A stretch of 64,000 nt of DNA from DATBLE01 sp046734335 (GTDB lineage Bacteria > Actinomycetota > Thermoleophilia > Gaiellales > Gaiellaceae), in NCBI GenBank assembly GCA_046734335.1, contig JBKPRA010000014.1:17773-81772 (forward strand), given 5' to 3'. Positions within the stretch are counted from its first letter, which is position 1. Each line of letters starts with the position of its first letter. Shown in pieces: positions 33,017-42,132 of this stretch. The translations under genes and the position numbers were made by a program. The notes under the pieces are model-generated. The model worked only from the letters and a program-made list of their open reading frames with translations, was not told the origin of the DNA and did no database searches.

Positions 33017-34357
33017 ATGCTCGACCCCAAGGTCTTCAAGGCATACGACGTGCGCGGGATCTATCCGGCGGAGCTCGACGAGCACGGCGCGCGCGCGATC
33101 GGCCGCGCATACGTGGAGCAGTTCTCTCCACTGCGGATCGCCGTGGGCCGGGACATGCGTCTCTCGTCGCCGACGATGGCAGCCGCCCTGATCGAAGGCG
33201 CTGCGTCGGCAGGCGCGGAGGTGCTCGACATCGGGCTGGTGGGCACCGAGATGGTCTACTTCGCGGTTGGCGATCTGGGGCTCGACGGCGGCGTGATGGT
33301 CACCGCGTCCCACAATCCAAAGGACTACACCGGGATGAAGATCGTCCGTGCGGGTGCCCTTCCTGTGGGGGGAGACTCCGGCCTGCTCGACGTGCGAGAC
33401 CGTGCTCTGGCGGCTCCCTCAGGGCCGACGCGATCAGCATCGATCCGGGCCTTCGACGTCTGGCCGGCGTTCGTCGACCGCGTCCTCTCGTTCATCGACC
33501 CCGGGGCGCTCCGCCCGCTCAAGGTCGTGATCGACGCGGCGAACGGCATGGCGGGCGCAATGCTCCCGCCGGTGCTCGCGCAACTGCCGATCGAAGCGGT
33601 GGACTGCTACTTCGAGCCGGACGGGAGCTTCCCGAACCATGAGCCGAACCCGCTGCTGCCCGAGAACCGCGAGTTCATCGTGCGGAAGACGCTCGAGGAG
33701 GGTGCCGACCTGGGCGTAGCCTTCGACGGCGACGCCGACCGCTGCTTCTTCGTCGACGACACCGGCGAGTTCGTCCCGGGCGACTTCGCCACCGCACTGT
33801 TCGCGCAGGGTGTGCTGGAGAAGGAGCCGGGGGCGACGGTGATCTACGACGTGCGGGCGAGCTGGGCGGTGCCAGAGACGATCGAGCGTGCCGGCGGCAC
33901 GCCGGTCGTGAACCGGGTCGGGCACGCGTTCATCAAGGAGCGGATGCGCGAGGTGGGCGCCGCCTTCGCCGGAGAGGTCTCGGGCCACTACTACTTCCGC
34001 GAGTTCTCGCAGGCCGACACGGGCGTCGTCCCGTTCCTGGTCATGCTGGAGCGCATCTCCAAAGGCGGCGCGAAGCTGTCGAAGCTCCTTCGCCCCTTCC
34101 GCGACCGCTACTTCATCACGGGCGAGCTGAACACGCCGGTCGCCGACGTGTCGGCGAAGCTCGCGGAGCTCGAAGAGCGGTTCGGGCCCGAAGGGACGGT
34201 CTCGCACCTCGATGGTCTCTCGGTCGAGGCGGCCGACTGGCACTTCAACGTACGCCCCTCCAACACGGAGCCGCTCCTCCGCCTGAATCTCGAGGCGCGC
34301 TCGCAGGAGCGGATGGAGCGCAGGCGCGACGAGGTGCTCGCCGCCATCCGTGCCTAG
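33017..34357 (+). CDS. manB: Phosphomannomutase/phosphoglucomutase
   Basis: 446 residues. All four alpha-D-phosphohexomutase domains are visible: N-terminal KAYDVRGIYPAELDE, the catalytic phosphoserine Ser98 in VTASHNPKDYTGMK, the metal loop DGDADRCFF, the sugar loop GEVSGHYYF and the phosphate-binding RPSNTEPLLRLNLEA at the end. It interconverts hexose 6- and 1-phosphates for GDP-mannose or glycan synthesis. The thioesterase gene overlaps its 3' end by 8 bp. It is divergent from the cyclase gene. Confidence 0.93.
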   Translation: MLDPKVFKAYDVRGIYPAELDEHGARAIGRAYVEQFSPLRIAVGRDMRLSSPTMAAALIEGAASAGAEVLDIGLVGTEMVYFAVGDLGLDGGVMVTASHNPKDYTGMKIVRAGALPVGGDSGLLDVRDRALAAPSGPTRSASIRAFDVWPAFVDRVLSFIDPGALRPLKVVIDAANGMAGAMLPPVLAQLPIEAVDCYFEPDGSFPNHEPNPLLPENREFIVRKTLEEGADLGVAFDGDADRCFFVDDTGEFVPGDFATALFAQGVLEKEPGATVIYDVRASWAVPETIERAGGTPVVNRVGHAFIKERMREVGAAFAGEVSGHYYFREFSQADTGVVPFLVMLERISKGGAKLSKLLRPFRDRYFITGELNTPVADVSAKLAELEERFGPEGTVSHLDGLSVEAADWHFNVRPSNTEPLLRLNLEARSQERMERRRDEVLAAIRA

Positions 34358-34811
34358 ACCGCCGTTCAAGTTCAGCGCGACCACCCGCGTGGGCTTCTCC
34401 GACACCGATGCGCAGGGCGTCGTCTACTACGGCCGCTACATGCCGTACTTCGACCTCGCGCGCGTCGAGTACCACCGCAGCCTCGACATGCTCCGTGCCG
34501 AGCCGCAAGAGCGCGAGTTCGTGATGCGGGCGATGCACGTCGAGTACCACCAGCCCGCCCGTTTCGACGACCGGATCGAGGTCGACGTGCGGATCAGCCG
34601 GATCGGGACGACCAGCGTCACCTACGAGTTCGCCGCCTACCTCGAGGGCGAGACACTCGCCGTGACAGCGTCCCAGACGGCCGTCCTGGTCGACCTCGCC
34701 GACCGGAAGCCGTCGCCGGTTCCCGACTGGTGGCGCGACCGCATCCGCGCGTTCGAGGGCGACGACGTGAAGGAGGAGGCCGGGCGCTCGTCCGTACCGC
34801 CGTCCGGATGA
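34350..34811 (+). CDS. Hot-dog-fold acyl-CoA thioesterase (4HBT/YbgC type)
   Basis: 153 residues from a GTG inside the end of the mutase gene. The family centre FSDTDAQGVVYYGRYMPYFD includes the Asp of D-x-Q-G-V-V-Y-x-G that activates water, followed by EYHRSL and MRAMHVEYHQPARFDDRIEV. A polar tail of about 25 residues follows. It should hydrolyse acyl-CoA or a related thioester; the acyl group is unknown. Confidence 0.88.
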   Translation: MPRPPFKFSATTRVGFSDTDAQGVVYYGRYMPYFDLARVEYHRSLDMLRAEPQEREFVMRAMHVEYHQPARFDDRIEVDVRISRIGTTSVTYEFAAYLEGETLAVTASQTAVLVDLADRKPSPVPDWWRDRIRAFEGDDVKEEAGRSSVPPSG

Positions 34812-34901
34812 GCGCCGCCGGCCCTCCGTGCCGGAACAACCCCCTATCTCCGTTCTAGGCGAGGGTGAGCCGGCGGGGAATCCCCCGAACGAGGGACACG
34901 C

Positions 34902-37115
34902 CTAGTTCGGGGTGACGCGGTAGGCGTCGAAGACGCCCTCGACGTTCCGGAGCGCCGTGAGGAGCGCGCGCAGGGAGCCGACGTCGCCGATCTCGGCGGT
35001 GTACCAGTTCTTCGCCAGCTGGTCCTGGACGCCGCCGCCGTAGGCGACGATGTTCGCGCCGTGCTCGGAAAACGTGCGCGCCACGTCCTCCAGCAGGCGG
35101 GCGCGGTCCCACGCGTCGACGGCGATCTGGACGCGGAAGCTCTGCGACGAGCCGCCCTCCCAGTCGACCGGCGTGAAGCGCTCGGCGTTCTTGCGCAGCG
35201 CCCGGACGTTCGGGCAGTCCTCCCGGTGGATCGTGATCCCCTTGCCGAGCGAGATGTAGCCGACGATCGGGTCTCCCGGCACCGGGGTGCAGCACTTCGC
35301 CAGCCGGACGAGAACGTCTTCGACGCCGGAGACGTTGATGCCGTAGGTCTGGCTGGCCGCGGTGTCTTTCGCCTTCGGCGGCTTCAGCATGACCGCCTCT
35401 TCCTCGACCACCTGCTCGGTCTTCAGGCGCTGGATCACCTTGTTGACGATCAGGCTGGCCTGGAGCTTCCCCGAGCCCAGGGCGACGTAAAAGTCCTCGG
35501 CCTTCTTGAAGCCGGTCTCGCGAATCACCTGCGCGAGCACGGCCGAGCCGGCGATCTTGCGGTACGGGAGGTTCTGCTGCTTCAGCGCCTGCTCGAGCGT
35601 CTCGCGGCCCTTGGCCTCGGCGTCTGCGCGGGTCTCACGCGAGAACCACTGGCGGATCTTGTTGCGGGCGCGCGAAGACGCGGCGACCGACATCCAGTCG
35701 CGCGAAGGCCCCCGACCCGACTTCGAGGTCATGATCTCGACGATGTCGCCGCTCTTCAGGCGGTAGTGCAGCGGCACGATCCGACCGTTCGCCTTCGCAC
35801 CCACGGTGCGATGGCCGACGTCGGTGTGCACCGAGTAGGCGAAGTCGATCGGCGTCGATCCCGCCGGGAGGGTCTTCACCTCGCCCTTCGGGGTGAAGAC
35901 GTAGACCTCGTCGTCGAACAGATCGGTGCGGAGCGTCTTGATGAACTCGCGCGGATCGGTCTCGTCCTGCTGCCAGTCCATCACCTGCTTCATCCATGCC
36001 GTCCAGTCGTCGTCGCCCTTGCGTCCCTTGCCGCCGCGCTTGTACGTCCAGTGGGCGGCGATGCCGAGCTCGGCCGTCTCATGCATGTCGAGCGTTCTCA
36101 CCTGGATCTCGAGCGGGCGGCCCTGGGGGCCGATCACGGTCGTGTGCAGCGCCCGGTAGCGGTTGAGCTTCGGCATGGCGACGTAGTCCTTGAACCGGCC
36201 GGGCATGGGCTTCCAGAGCGAGTGGATCAGGCCGAGCGCGCCGTAGCAGTCGCGGGTCCCCTCCTCCCCGGTCCGCTCGACCAGCACGCGCATCGCGGTC
36301 AGGTCGTAGATCTCGTTGAACTCACGGCCCTTCTTCACCATCTTGTCGTAGATGGAGTAGAAGTGCTTCGCGCGGCCCGAGATCTGCGCAGGGATGCCGG
36401 ACTTGTCGAGCTCGCGCTGGAGTATCAGGCTCGCCTCGCGGACGTGCTCCTCGCGGTCGGCGCGGCGCTCGGCGACCATGGTCTTGATCTCGGCGTACTT
36501 GCGCGGATGCAGGGTCTCGAAGGCAAGGTCCTCGAGCTCCCACTTGAGAGCGTGGATGCCGAGCCGGTGCGCAAGGGGCGCGTAGATCTCGAGCGCCTCG
36601 CGCGCCTTCTGCACCTGCTTCTGCTTGCCGAGGTACTCGATCGTGCGCAGGTTGTGGAGGCGGTCGGCGAGCTTGATCAGGATCACGCGGACGTCCTTCG
36701 CCATCGCCACGATCAGCTTGCGGTAGTTCTCCGCCTCGGCGTGCTCGCGGCTCTGGAACTGGATCCTCGTCAGCTTGGTGACGCCGTCGACCAGCTCTGC
36801 AATCTCGTCGCCGAACTCGTCCGTGACCGCCTTCAGGTCCTGGTCGGTGTCCTCGACCACGTCGTGCAGCAGGGCGGCGGCGATTGTCTGCTCGTCGAGC
36901 TGGAGCTCGGCGAGGATCTTCGCCACACCGAACGGGTGGTTGATGAACTCCTCGCCGGAGCGCCGCTGCTGCCCCTCGTGCGCGCTCGCCGCGAACGAGA
37001 ACGCCCGCGTGAGCAGGTCGCGGTCGAGCTCCGGCTTGTACTGCTCGACCGCCTCGATCAGCTCGTCGACGAGCTCCTGATGTCGATCTGAGACCTCGAG
37101 CACGGCCATGTTCAC
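34902..37115 (-). CDS. relA: Bifunctional (p)ppGpp synthetase/hydrolase RelA/SpoT
   Basis: 737 residues with the complete order. An HD hydrolase domain (HEGQQRRSGEEFINHP, LLHDVVEDTD, ILIKLADRLHNLRT) keeps its His and Asp residues. A synthetase domain (IYDLTAMRVLVE, YRALHTTVIGPQGRPLEIQVRT), TGS (VYVFTPKGEVKTLPAGSTPIDFAY), a helical/Zn-finger-like region (LAKCCTPVPGDPIVGYI) and a C-terminal ACT domain (VQIAVDAWDRARLLEDVA) follow. It makes and degrades the stringent-response alarmone. recJ lies 170 bp upstream on the same strand. Confidence 0.96.
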   Translation of the reverse strand: MNMAVLEVSDRHQELVDELIEAVEQYKPELDRDLLTRAFSFAASAHEGQQRRSGEEFINHPFGVAKILAELQLDEQTIAAALLHDVVEDTDQDLKAVTDEFGDEIAELVDGVTKLTRIQFQSREHAEAENYRKLIVAMAKDVRVILIKLADRLHNLRTIEYLGKQKQVQKAREALEIYAPLAHRLGIHALKWELEDLAFETLHPRKYAEIKTMVAERRADREEHVREASLILQRELDKSGIPAQISGRAKHFYSIYDKMVKKGREFNEIYDLTAMRVLVERTGEEGTRDCYGALGLIHSLWKPMPGRFKDYVAMPKLNRYRALHTTVIGPQGRPLEIQVRTLDMHETAELGIAAHWTYKRGGKGRKGDDDWTAWMKQVMDWQQDETDPREFIKTLRTDLFDDEVYVFTPKGEVKTLPAGSTPIDFAYSVHTDVGHRTVGAKANGRIVPLHYRLKSGDIVEIMTSKSGRGPSRDWMSVAASSRARNKIRQWFSRETRADAEAKGRETLEQALKQQNLPYRKIAGSAVLAQVIRETGFKKAEDFYVALGSGKLQASLIVNKVIQRLKTEQVVEEEAVMLKPPKAKDTAASQTYGINVSGVEDVLVRLAKCCTPVPGDPIVGYISLGKGITIHREDCPNVRALRKNAERFTPVDWEGGSSQSFRVQIAVDAWDRARLLEDVARTFSEHGANIVAYGGGVQDQLAKNWYTAEIGDVGSLRALLTALRNVEGVFDAYRVTPN

Positions 37116-37287
37116 AGTGTACTTCGGGCCTTTGCGCTCACGACCTCACGCGTTCGAGTGTCTTTTCGAAGGAAGCGCGGTATGCATGCCGAAGGATGCA
37201 GGGCGTGCGCAGACGTCACCTCATCGAGCGGAAACGGGCAGAGCTGCTCGTCCGCGTCTTCGAGCTGCTGCTCGTCCGTTCGTAGCG

Positions 37288-39183
37288 CTAGGCCGCCTGG
37301 GCAAGCTCCGGCGGCGCGTCGAGCAGCGCGCGAAAAACCTCTGACTCGAGCAGGCTCCGCCAGGCAGCCGAGCCGCCCGCCGCGAGGCCGACCTCTGCGA
37401 ACACCTCCTCGGCCTCGGGGCTCAGCCGGCCGGAGCGCCATTCGGCGGCAAATCGCTCGCGCAGCTCGAAGTAACGGTCGGGCGTCTCGAAGATGCGGCG
37501 GACGACCAGTTGCGGCGAGGTCGTCCCGTTCCAGGTGTTCTCCTGGAGCCGGAACGCCACGTCGTAGGCGCCGACACGGCGAAAGCGATCGAGCTGCGGC
37601 CCGAGGCCGAATGCGATCGCGCTGCCGGCCGGCCGGCCGCGGTCGCGCACGCGGAACCGGAGGTGCTTGCCCTCCCCCACCGTCGTGAGCTCGGTCAGCT
37701 CGCAGCCGGCGACGAGCAGGTTGACGGCGGGATTGCCGAGGCCGAAGGGCGCGAGCCGGCGGAGCTCACCGCACAGGCCGAGCGTGAGCGCCGAGCCCGG
37801 GACGATCGCGTCGACCGGTGTCACCGGGCGCAGAGCCTCGTCGTCGAGGTGCGCGTCCGCGTAGACAGCGAACGCGTCGGCGAGGTCGTCAACCGCTTCC
37901 GGCCGGATCGAGAGGCCCGCAGCGGCGCGATGGCCTCCGAAGCGCTCGAGATGCTCGGCGCAGGCGGCGAGGCCGGCGTGGAGGTCGAAGGCCTGGATGG
38001 ACCGCCCGCTGCCCTTCCAGAGGTCACCCCCTTCTCTGCTCAGAGAGCTGCCGGCGATCAGGACGACCGGCCTGTGGTAGCGCTCCGCGAGCCGGGAGGC
38101 GACGATCCCGATCACGCCTTCGTGCCAACTCTCGTCGGCGACCACGTAGCCGCGCCGGCGGCGCCGCGCCTCCGGCCAGGCGTCGATGATGGCCGAGGCT
38201 TCGCGCAGGATCCGCTCCTCGACCGCCTGGCGCTCGCGGTTCAACTCCTCCAGCCCAGTCGCGATCCGGTTCGCGCTCTCCTCGTCGTCGGTCAGCAGCA
38301 GCTCGAGCGCCGCCGTGGGCCGGCCCAGACGGCCGGCGGCGTTGATCCGTGGCGCGAGCCGGAAGCCGACCGCGCCTTCGTCGACGACGGCGGGGTCGAC
38401 ACGGGCGGCCCGCATGAGCGCCCGTAGCCCGGGCCTGGTCGTCGTCGCGAGCCGGCGGAGGCCGGCGATCGCCAACGCGCGGTTCTCGTCGACGAGCGGG
38501 ACGACGTCGGCGATCGTCGCCAGGGCGACGAGATCGAGGTGGCGGGGCAACCGCTCGTCGCCGGGCCCCAGCAATGCCTCGGCCAGCTTGTAGACGACGC
38601 CGGTGCCGCAGAGCTCGGGGAAGGGGTAGTCCGAGGGCTTGGTGGCGACAATCGTGCAGTCGGGGAGCGCGTCGCCCGGCCGGTGGTGGTCGGTGACGAT
38701 CACCTCGAGCCCGGCAGCCTTGGCAGCCGCGATCTCGTCGACGGCCGTGATCCCGCAGTCGACGGTCAGGACGAGCCCGCACCCTTCCCCGGCCAAACGC
38801 GTGAGCGTTTGACCGGCCAAGCCGTAGCCCTCCTCGAAGCGGCTGGGCAGGTGCCAGTCGACGTCGGCGCCCAACTCGCGCAGCACGAGCACGGCCAGGG
38901 TGGTCGCGCAGATCCCGTCGACGTCGTAGTCGCCGTGGACGCAGATCTTCGTGCCGGCCTCTATCGCCGTGTGAATCCGCTCGCAGGCTTCCTGCATGTC
39001 GCCGAGCGTCAACGGGTCGTGCCCCGGCAGCTCGCCGTCGAGAAAGGCCGATGCCTGCCGAGGGTCGCAGTACCCGCGGCGGACGAGCACACTGGCCGAC
39101 GTAAGGCTCAGGCCGAGGGCGGCCGCGAGGGACGACGCTTGCTGCGGATCGCAATGCTTGATCGTCCACGTCCCCTCGACCAT
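37288..39183 (-). CDS. recJ: Single-stranded-DNA exonuclease RecJ
   Basis: 631 residues. The DHH phosphoesterase motifs are intact: GDYDVDGICATTL (84-96), VDCGITAVDE, VTDHHRPGD and LCGTGVVYKLAEAL, then DHHA1 elements (GVIGIVASRLAERYHRPVVLI, GSGRSIQAFDLHAGL, RFGGHRAAAGLSI). A C-terminal OB region follows. It degrades single-stranded DNA 5' to 3' in recombination and mismatch repair. In this window it neighbours relA and is only a few kb from ruvCAB. The last 90 residues have no clear counterpart known to me. Confidence 0.95.
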   Translation of the reverse strand: MVEGTWTIKHCDPQQASSLAAALGLSLTSASVLVRRGYCDPRQASAFLDGELPGHDPLTLGDMQEACERIHTAIEAGTKICVHGDYDVDGICATTLAVLVLRELGADVDWHLPSRFEEGYGLAGQTLTRLAGEGCGLVLTVDCGITAVDEIAAAKAAGLEVIVTDHHRPGDALPDCTIVATKPSDYPFPELCGTGVVYKLAEALLGPGDERLPRHLDLVALATIADVVPLVDENRALAIAGLRRLATTTRPGLRALMRAARVDPAVVDEGAVGFRLAPRINAAGRLGRPTAALELLLTDDEESANRIATGLEELNRERQAVEERILREASAIIDAWPEARRRRRGYVVADESWHEGVIGIVASRLAERYHRPVVLIAGSSLSREGGDLWKGSGRSIQAFDLHAGLAACAEHLERFGGHRAAAGLSIRPEAVDDLADAFAVYADAHLDDEALRPVTPVDAIVPGSALTLGLCGELRRLAPFGLGNPAVNLLVAGCELTELTTVGEGKHLRFRVRDRGRPAGSAIAFGLGPQLDRFRRVGAYDVAFRLQENTWNGTTSPQLVVRRIFETPDRYFELRERFAAEWRSGRLSPEAEEVFAEVGLAAGGSAAWRSLLESEVFRALLDAPPELAQAA

Positions 39184-39228
39184 GGACAGTCGAAGGTACG
39201 CACACGATCGGACAACACCGGAACCGGT

Positions 39229-39432
39229 TCAGACGCCGCCGCGCCGGCCGCGGAACGTGTCCACGAGGATCCGCGTCCAGAGCACGAGCAGGAAGCCCGC
39301 GGCGCCGGCGACCATGACGATGATCGGGGACAGGATCACCGCCTTCCCGAACGACCAGTCGAGCAAGAGCGCGGTGATCGCGGCCAGCCCGAGGCAGGCG
39401 GCAGAGGCAACGAGAACGACCCGGAGACGCAC
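39229..39432 (-). CDS. Small two-helix membrane protein
   Basis: 67 residues. Two membrane helices, VVLVASAACLGLAAITALLL and AVILSPIIVMVAGAAGFLLV, with a basic end (RILVDTFRGRRGGV). It lies 45 bp upstream of recJ on the same strand. I recognise no family; protein-like hydropathy and codon use argue that it is real. Confidence 0.55.
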   Translation of the reverse strand: MRLRVVLVASAACLGLAAITALLLDWSFGKAVILSPIIVMVAGAAGFLLVLWTRILVDTFRGRRGGV

Positions 39433-39478
39433 CCTGGAGCCAGTCTAGGCCGCGGGAGGTGGTTGGTATCCTGCCTCG

Positions 39479-39955
39479 GTGGAGAGCGGCCCGCGGCCCG
39501 TCGGCGACGCCAACTACAGCTCGGGCGACGACTACGTCGTCGAGTTCCTGGGATACCGGTTCAGCTTCAACGGCTCGGACTTCGAGCAGCGCGTGACCGG
39601 AGCGGCGGTCAAGCTCGGCCTGGTCGAGGCCAACGAGCTGGACGATGACGAGACCGCCGACCTCGTCGAGCTCGCCGCCGAGGGCCGCATCGAGGAGCCT
39701 CGCAGCCAGCTCGGGCGCTATCTCGTCCGCCACTGGGAGCGGATCTCGCTGGTCGGCGGCGAGTCGCTCGTCTACTGGTTGCGCAAGCTGATCTTCCGCG
39801 GCGCCTGGCTCGACCACCGGGTCAAGGAGGGCCTGCTCGAGGTGGTCTGGGACGATGACAACTCGGAGTTCGCATACCGCGACCCACGAGGCTCGCGCGC
39901 ACTGCTGGAGCTTGCACCGGTACCGAGCTGGCACGAGCTCCAGTACAAACCCTGA
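39479..39955 (+). CDS. Conserved hypothetical protein
   Basis: 158 residues from a GTG. It is acidic and soluble, with aromatic-rich stretches YVVEFLGYRFSFNGSDFEQR and SLVYWLRKLIFRGAWLDHRV. No catalytic motif, signal peptide or Cys. It is divergent from the small membrane protein gene and ends in a large inverted repeat overlapping its stop codon. Function not recognised. Confidence 0.65.
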   Translation: MESGPRPVGDANYSSGDDYVVEFLGYRFSFNGSDFEQRVTGAAVKLGLVEANELDDDETADLVELAAEGRIEEPRSQLGRYLVRHWERISLVGGESLVYWLRKLIFRGAWLDHRVKEGLLEVVWDDDNSEFAYRDPRGSRALLELAPVPSWHELQYKP

Positions 39956-39991
39956 AAGTCCACCCGCTTCGCGGGCATGACGACTTTCAGG
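39951..39991 (+). terminator. Nested inverted repeat overlapping a stop codon
   Basis: Outer arms CCTGAAAGTC (39951-39960) and GACTTTCAGG (39982-39991) match over 10 bp; the inner hairpin is CCCGC-TTC-GCGGG. The TGA stop of the preceding gene lies in the left arm. Probably a terminator, possibly bidirectional because a minus-strand gene ends 67 bases away. Confidence 0.6.
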
Positions 39992-40057
39992 CTGAGAAAC
40001 CCGTGACCCGTCGCGTTCGTGAGCCGCGCCCCGCCAGGTCGGTCGCGGCGGCGAAAT

Positions 40058-40378
40058 CTAGGCCGACGGCACTGAGAAGCCCAGCTGCGTGCGCTCCTCG
40101 GCGCCGGCGCTCAACTCGATCCGCTTGATCGACCCCACCGGCACGATCACCTCGCTCGGCGTGTCGTCGCCGGCGTGCGGACGAATCGTCACGAAGCCGT
40201 AGCCCGGCTCCGCCGTCAGCGACTGGACCGCGTAGCGCACGCCGTCGACCAGTTCGACCTCGACATACGCCTGCTCGACGCCTTCGTCCTTGGCGAATTC
40301 CTCGATCCGCCGGTGTATGCGGTTGACGAGGTCGTCGAGCGGCCCTGCAAACCCCGGAACCCAGAGATCCGGCGACAT
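40058..40378 (-). CDS. Conserved hypothetical protein
   Basis: 106 residues. An N-terminal helical part (LDDLVNRIHRRIEEFAKDEG) is followed by beta-rich sequence (AYVEVELVDGVRYAVQSLTA, YGFVTIRPHAGDDTPSEVIV) ending in VPVGSIKRIELSAG. The last unit resembles a small barrel. No signal peptide. It lies downstream of ruvB on the same strand, separated by a hairpin element. Function unknown. Confidence 0.6.
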   Translation of the reverse strand: MSPDLWVPGFAGPLDDLVNRIHRRIEEFAKDEGVEQAYVEVELVDGVRYAVQSLTAEPGYGFVTIRPHAGDDTPSEVIVPVGSIKRIELSAGAEERTQLGFSVPSA

Positions 40379-40510
40379 GGAGACAGAGGCTATCGGTACA
40401 CGTATCGGCTCCGGAACCGTCGCTTCGCCGCCGCGACCGACCTGTGCGGGGCTCGGCTCGACAACGCGATCGGTCAGTCGCCGATGCGGGCGAAGCGAGC
40501 GAGCAGAGGA

Positions 40511-40546
40511 GAGGGCCCGCGGGGGAACCAGGGGTTCCCCCGCGTC
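40511..40546 (-). repeat. Dispersed stop-proximal hairpin element, copy F
   Basis: Directly behind the ruvB stop on the minus strand: GCGGGGGAACC, loop CCT, GGTTCCCCCGC (40519-40543), an 11-bp perfect stem, followed by GGGCCC and TCTCC. This is the best-paired member and has the same core as copy A. Confidence 0.8.
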
Positions 40547-41572
40547 CTAGAAGAGGCTATCGGCGCGAGCCGCCTGGTCGGCGGCCACGTGGGCGAGGCC
40601 GAGATCGGTGACGATCCGGCCCCGCGGGGTGCGCTGGATGAAGCCGAGCTGGAGCAGGTAGGGCTCGTAGACATCCTCGACCGTGTCGGCTTCCTCGCCG
40701 AGCGACACGGCCAGCGTGGAGAGCCCGACCGGCCCGCCCGCGAACTTGTGCACGATCGCCTCGAGCAGCTCGCGGTCGGTGCGCTCGAGGCCCTCCTGGT
40801 CGACCTCGAGCAGGTCGAGCGCCTCCCAGGCGATCTCCGCGGTCACCTCCCCTGCGTGCCGCACCTCGGCGACGTCGCGGACGCGGCGGAGAATCCGGTT
40901 GGCCACGCGTGGCGTTCCGCGCGAGCGCCGTGCGATCTCCTCGGCAGCCTCGTCCGAGATGCCGACGCCGAGAATTCCGGCGGAGCGCCGGACGATCGTC
41001 CCCAGTTCGGCCGGCTCGTAGTACGAGAGCCGGAAGGTCATGCCGAAGCGGTCGCGGAGCGGCGTCGTCAGCAGCCCCGTCCGGGTGGTCGCCCCGACCA
41101 GAGTGAAGGGCGGCAGGTCGAGGCTCAGCGTGCGCGCGGCGGGACCCTGACCGACGACGATGTCCAGCCGGAAGTCCTCGAGCGCCGGGTAGAGGATCTC
41201 CTCGACCGCCGGGTTGAGCCGGTGGATCTCGTCGATGAAGAGCACGTCGTGCGTCTCGAGCGAGGTGAGGATCGCGGCGAGGTCGCCCTTGCGCTCGACT
41301 GCCGGGCCGGCGACGGTGCGCAGCCCGACGCCGAGCTCCTCCCGGACGATGTGGGCGAGGCTGGTCTTCCCGAGGCCGGGCGGGCCGACCAGCAGAACGT
41401 GGTCGAGAGCCTCGTTGCGCGTCTTCGCCGCTGTGAGCGCAACTTCGAGCTGCTCCTTGAGCCGCTCTTGCCCGACGAACTCGTCGAGCCGGCGGGGCCT
41501 GAGCGAACGGTCGAAGTCATCCTCTTCCTCGCGGAGCGCCGGGGCGAGGAACTGCGTATCGGTCTCGCTCAC
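40547..41572 (-). CDS. ruvB: Holliday junction helicase motor RuvB
   Basis: 341 residues. Starts with the family sequence RSLRPRRLDEFVGQERLKEQ; Walker A GPPGLGKTS, Walker B VLFIDEIHRL, sensor 1 LVGATTRTGLLTTPLRDRFG and the winged-helix end GFIQRTPRGRIVTDLG are present. It drives branch migration with RuvA. It overlaps ruvA by 4 bp. The order is ruvC-ruvA-ruvB. Confidence 0.97.
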   Translation of the reverse strand: MSETDTQFLAPALREEEDDFDRSLRPRRLDEFVGQERLKEQLEVALTAAKTRNEALDHVLLVGPPGLGKTSLAHIVREELGVGLRTVAGPAVERKGDLAAILTSLETHDVLFIDEIHRLNPAVEEILYPALEDFRLDIVVGQGPAARTLSLDLPPFTLVGATTRTGLLTTPLRDRFGMTFRLSYYEPAELGTIVRRSAGILGVGISDEAAEEIARRSRGTPRVANRILRRVRDVAEVRHAGEVTAEIAWEALDLLEVDQEGLERTDRELLEAIVHKFAGGPVGLSTLAVSLGEEADTVEDVYEPYLLQLGFIQRTPRGRIVTDLGLAHVAADQAARADSLF

Positions 41573-42132
41573 GCTGCCTTCTTCAGCGCCACGCGCACGC
41601 GTTCCTCCGCGGGCAGCTCCGGATCGACGTCGGCGAGCGCACGCTCCGCGTCGCCGACCGAGTAGCCGAGCTCGACCAGCGCGTCGCGGGCGACGAGGCT
41701 GTCTGGGCGGGTCTCGGGCGCGGGAATGTCGACGGCGCCGACTTTCTCCTTCAGCTCGAGCACGACGCGTTGCGCCGTCTTCTTGCCGATCCCCGGGATC
41801 GCCTCGAAGCGGGCCGTGTCCTCGAGTACGATCGCCCGGCGCAGCTCGGCCGGCGTCGAGCCGGAGACGATCGCCAACGCGACCTTCGGCCCGATCCCGG
41901 ACACCGAGAGTAGTTGCTCGAACAGCTCGCGCTCTGCTGCCTCGGCGAATCCGTAGAGCTGAAGCGCGTCCTCGCGGACGTGGGTGTGGATCTCGAGTGA
42001 CACCTCGCCGTCGCCGTCTGCGAGCCGGAGCGCCCTGGTCGTGGCGGCGACGAGATAGCCGACCCCGTTGACGTCGAGTACGAGCCCCTCGGGCCGACGC
42101 ACGACCGGACGGCCGCGCAGGCGCGCGATCAC
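41569..42132 (-). CDS. ruvA: Holliday junction DNA-binding subunit RuvA
   Basis: 187 residues. The N-terminal OB domain (MIARLRGRPVVRRPEGLVLD), two helix-hairpin-helix units (LLSVSGIGPKVALAIVSG, FEAIPGIGKKTAQRVVLEL) and the C-terminal RuvB-contacting domain (ARDALVELGYSVGDAERALA) are all recognisable. It overlaps both neighbours by 4 bp, so the three genes form one tight operon. Confidence 0.97.
   Translation of the reverse strand: MIARLRGRPVVRRPEGLVLDVNGVGYLVAATTRALRLADGDGEVSLEIHTHVREDALQLYGFAEAAERELFEQLLSVSGIGPKVALAIVSGSTPAELRRAIVLEDTARFEAIPGIGKKTAQRVVLELKEKVGAVDIPAPETRPDSLVARDALVELGYSVGDAERALADVDPELPAEERVRVALKKAA

Noticed and set aside
12251..40546. The stop-proximal hairpins as a CRISPR array
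   Set aside because: The copies are kilobases apart, have no regular spacers and always follow stop codons; no cas gene is present.
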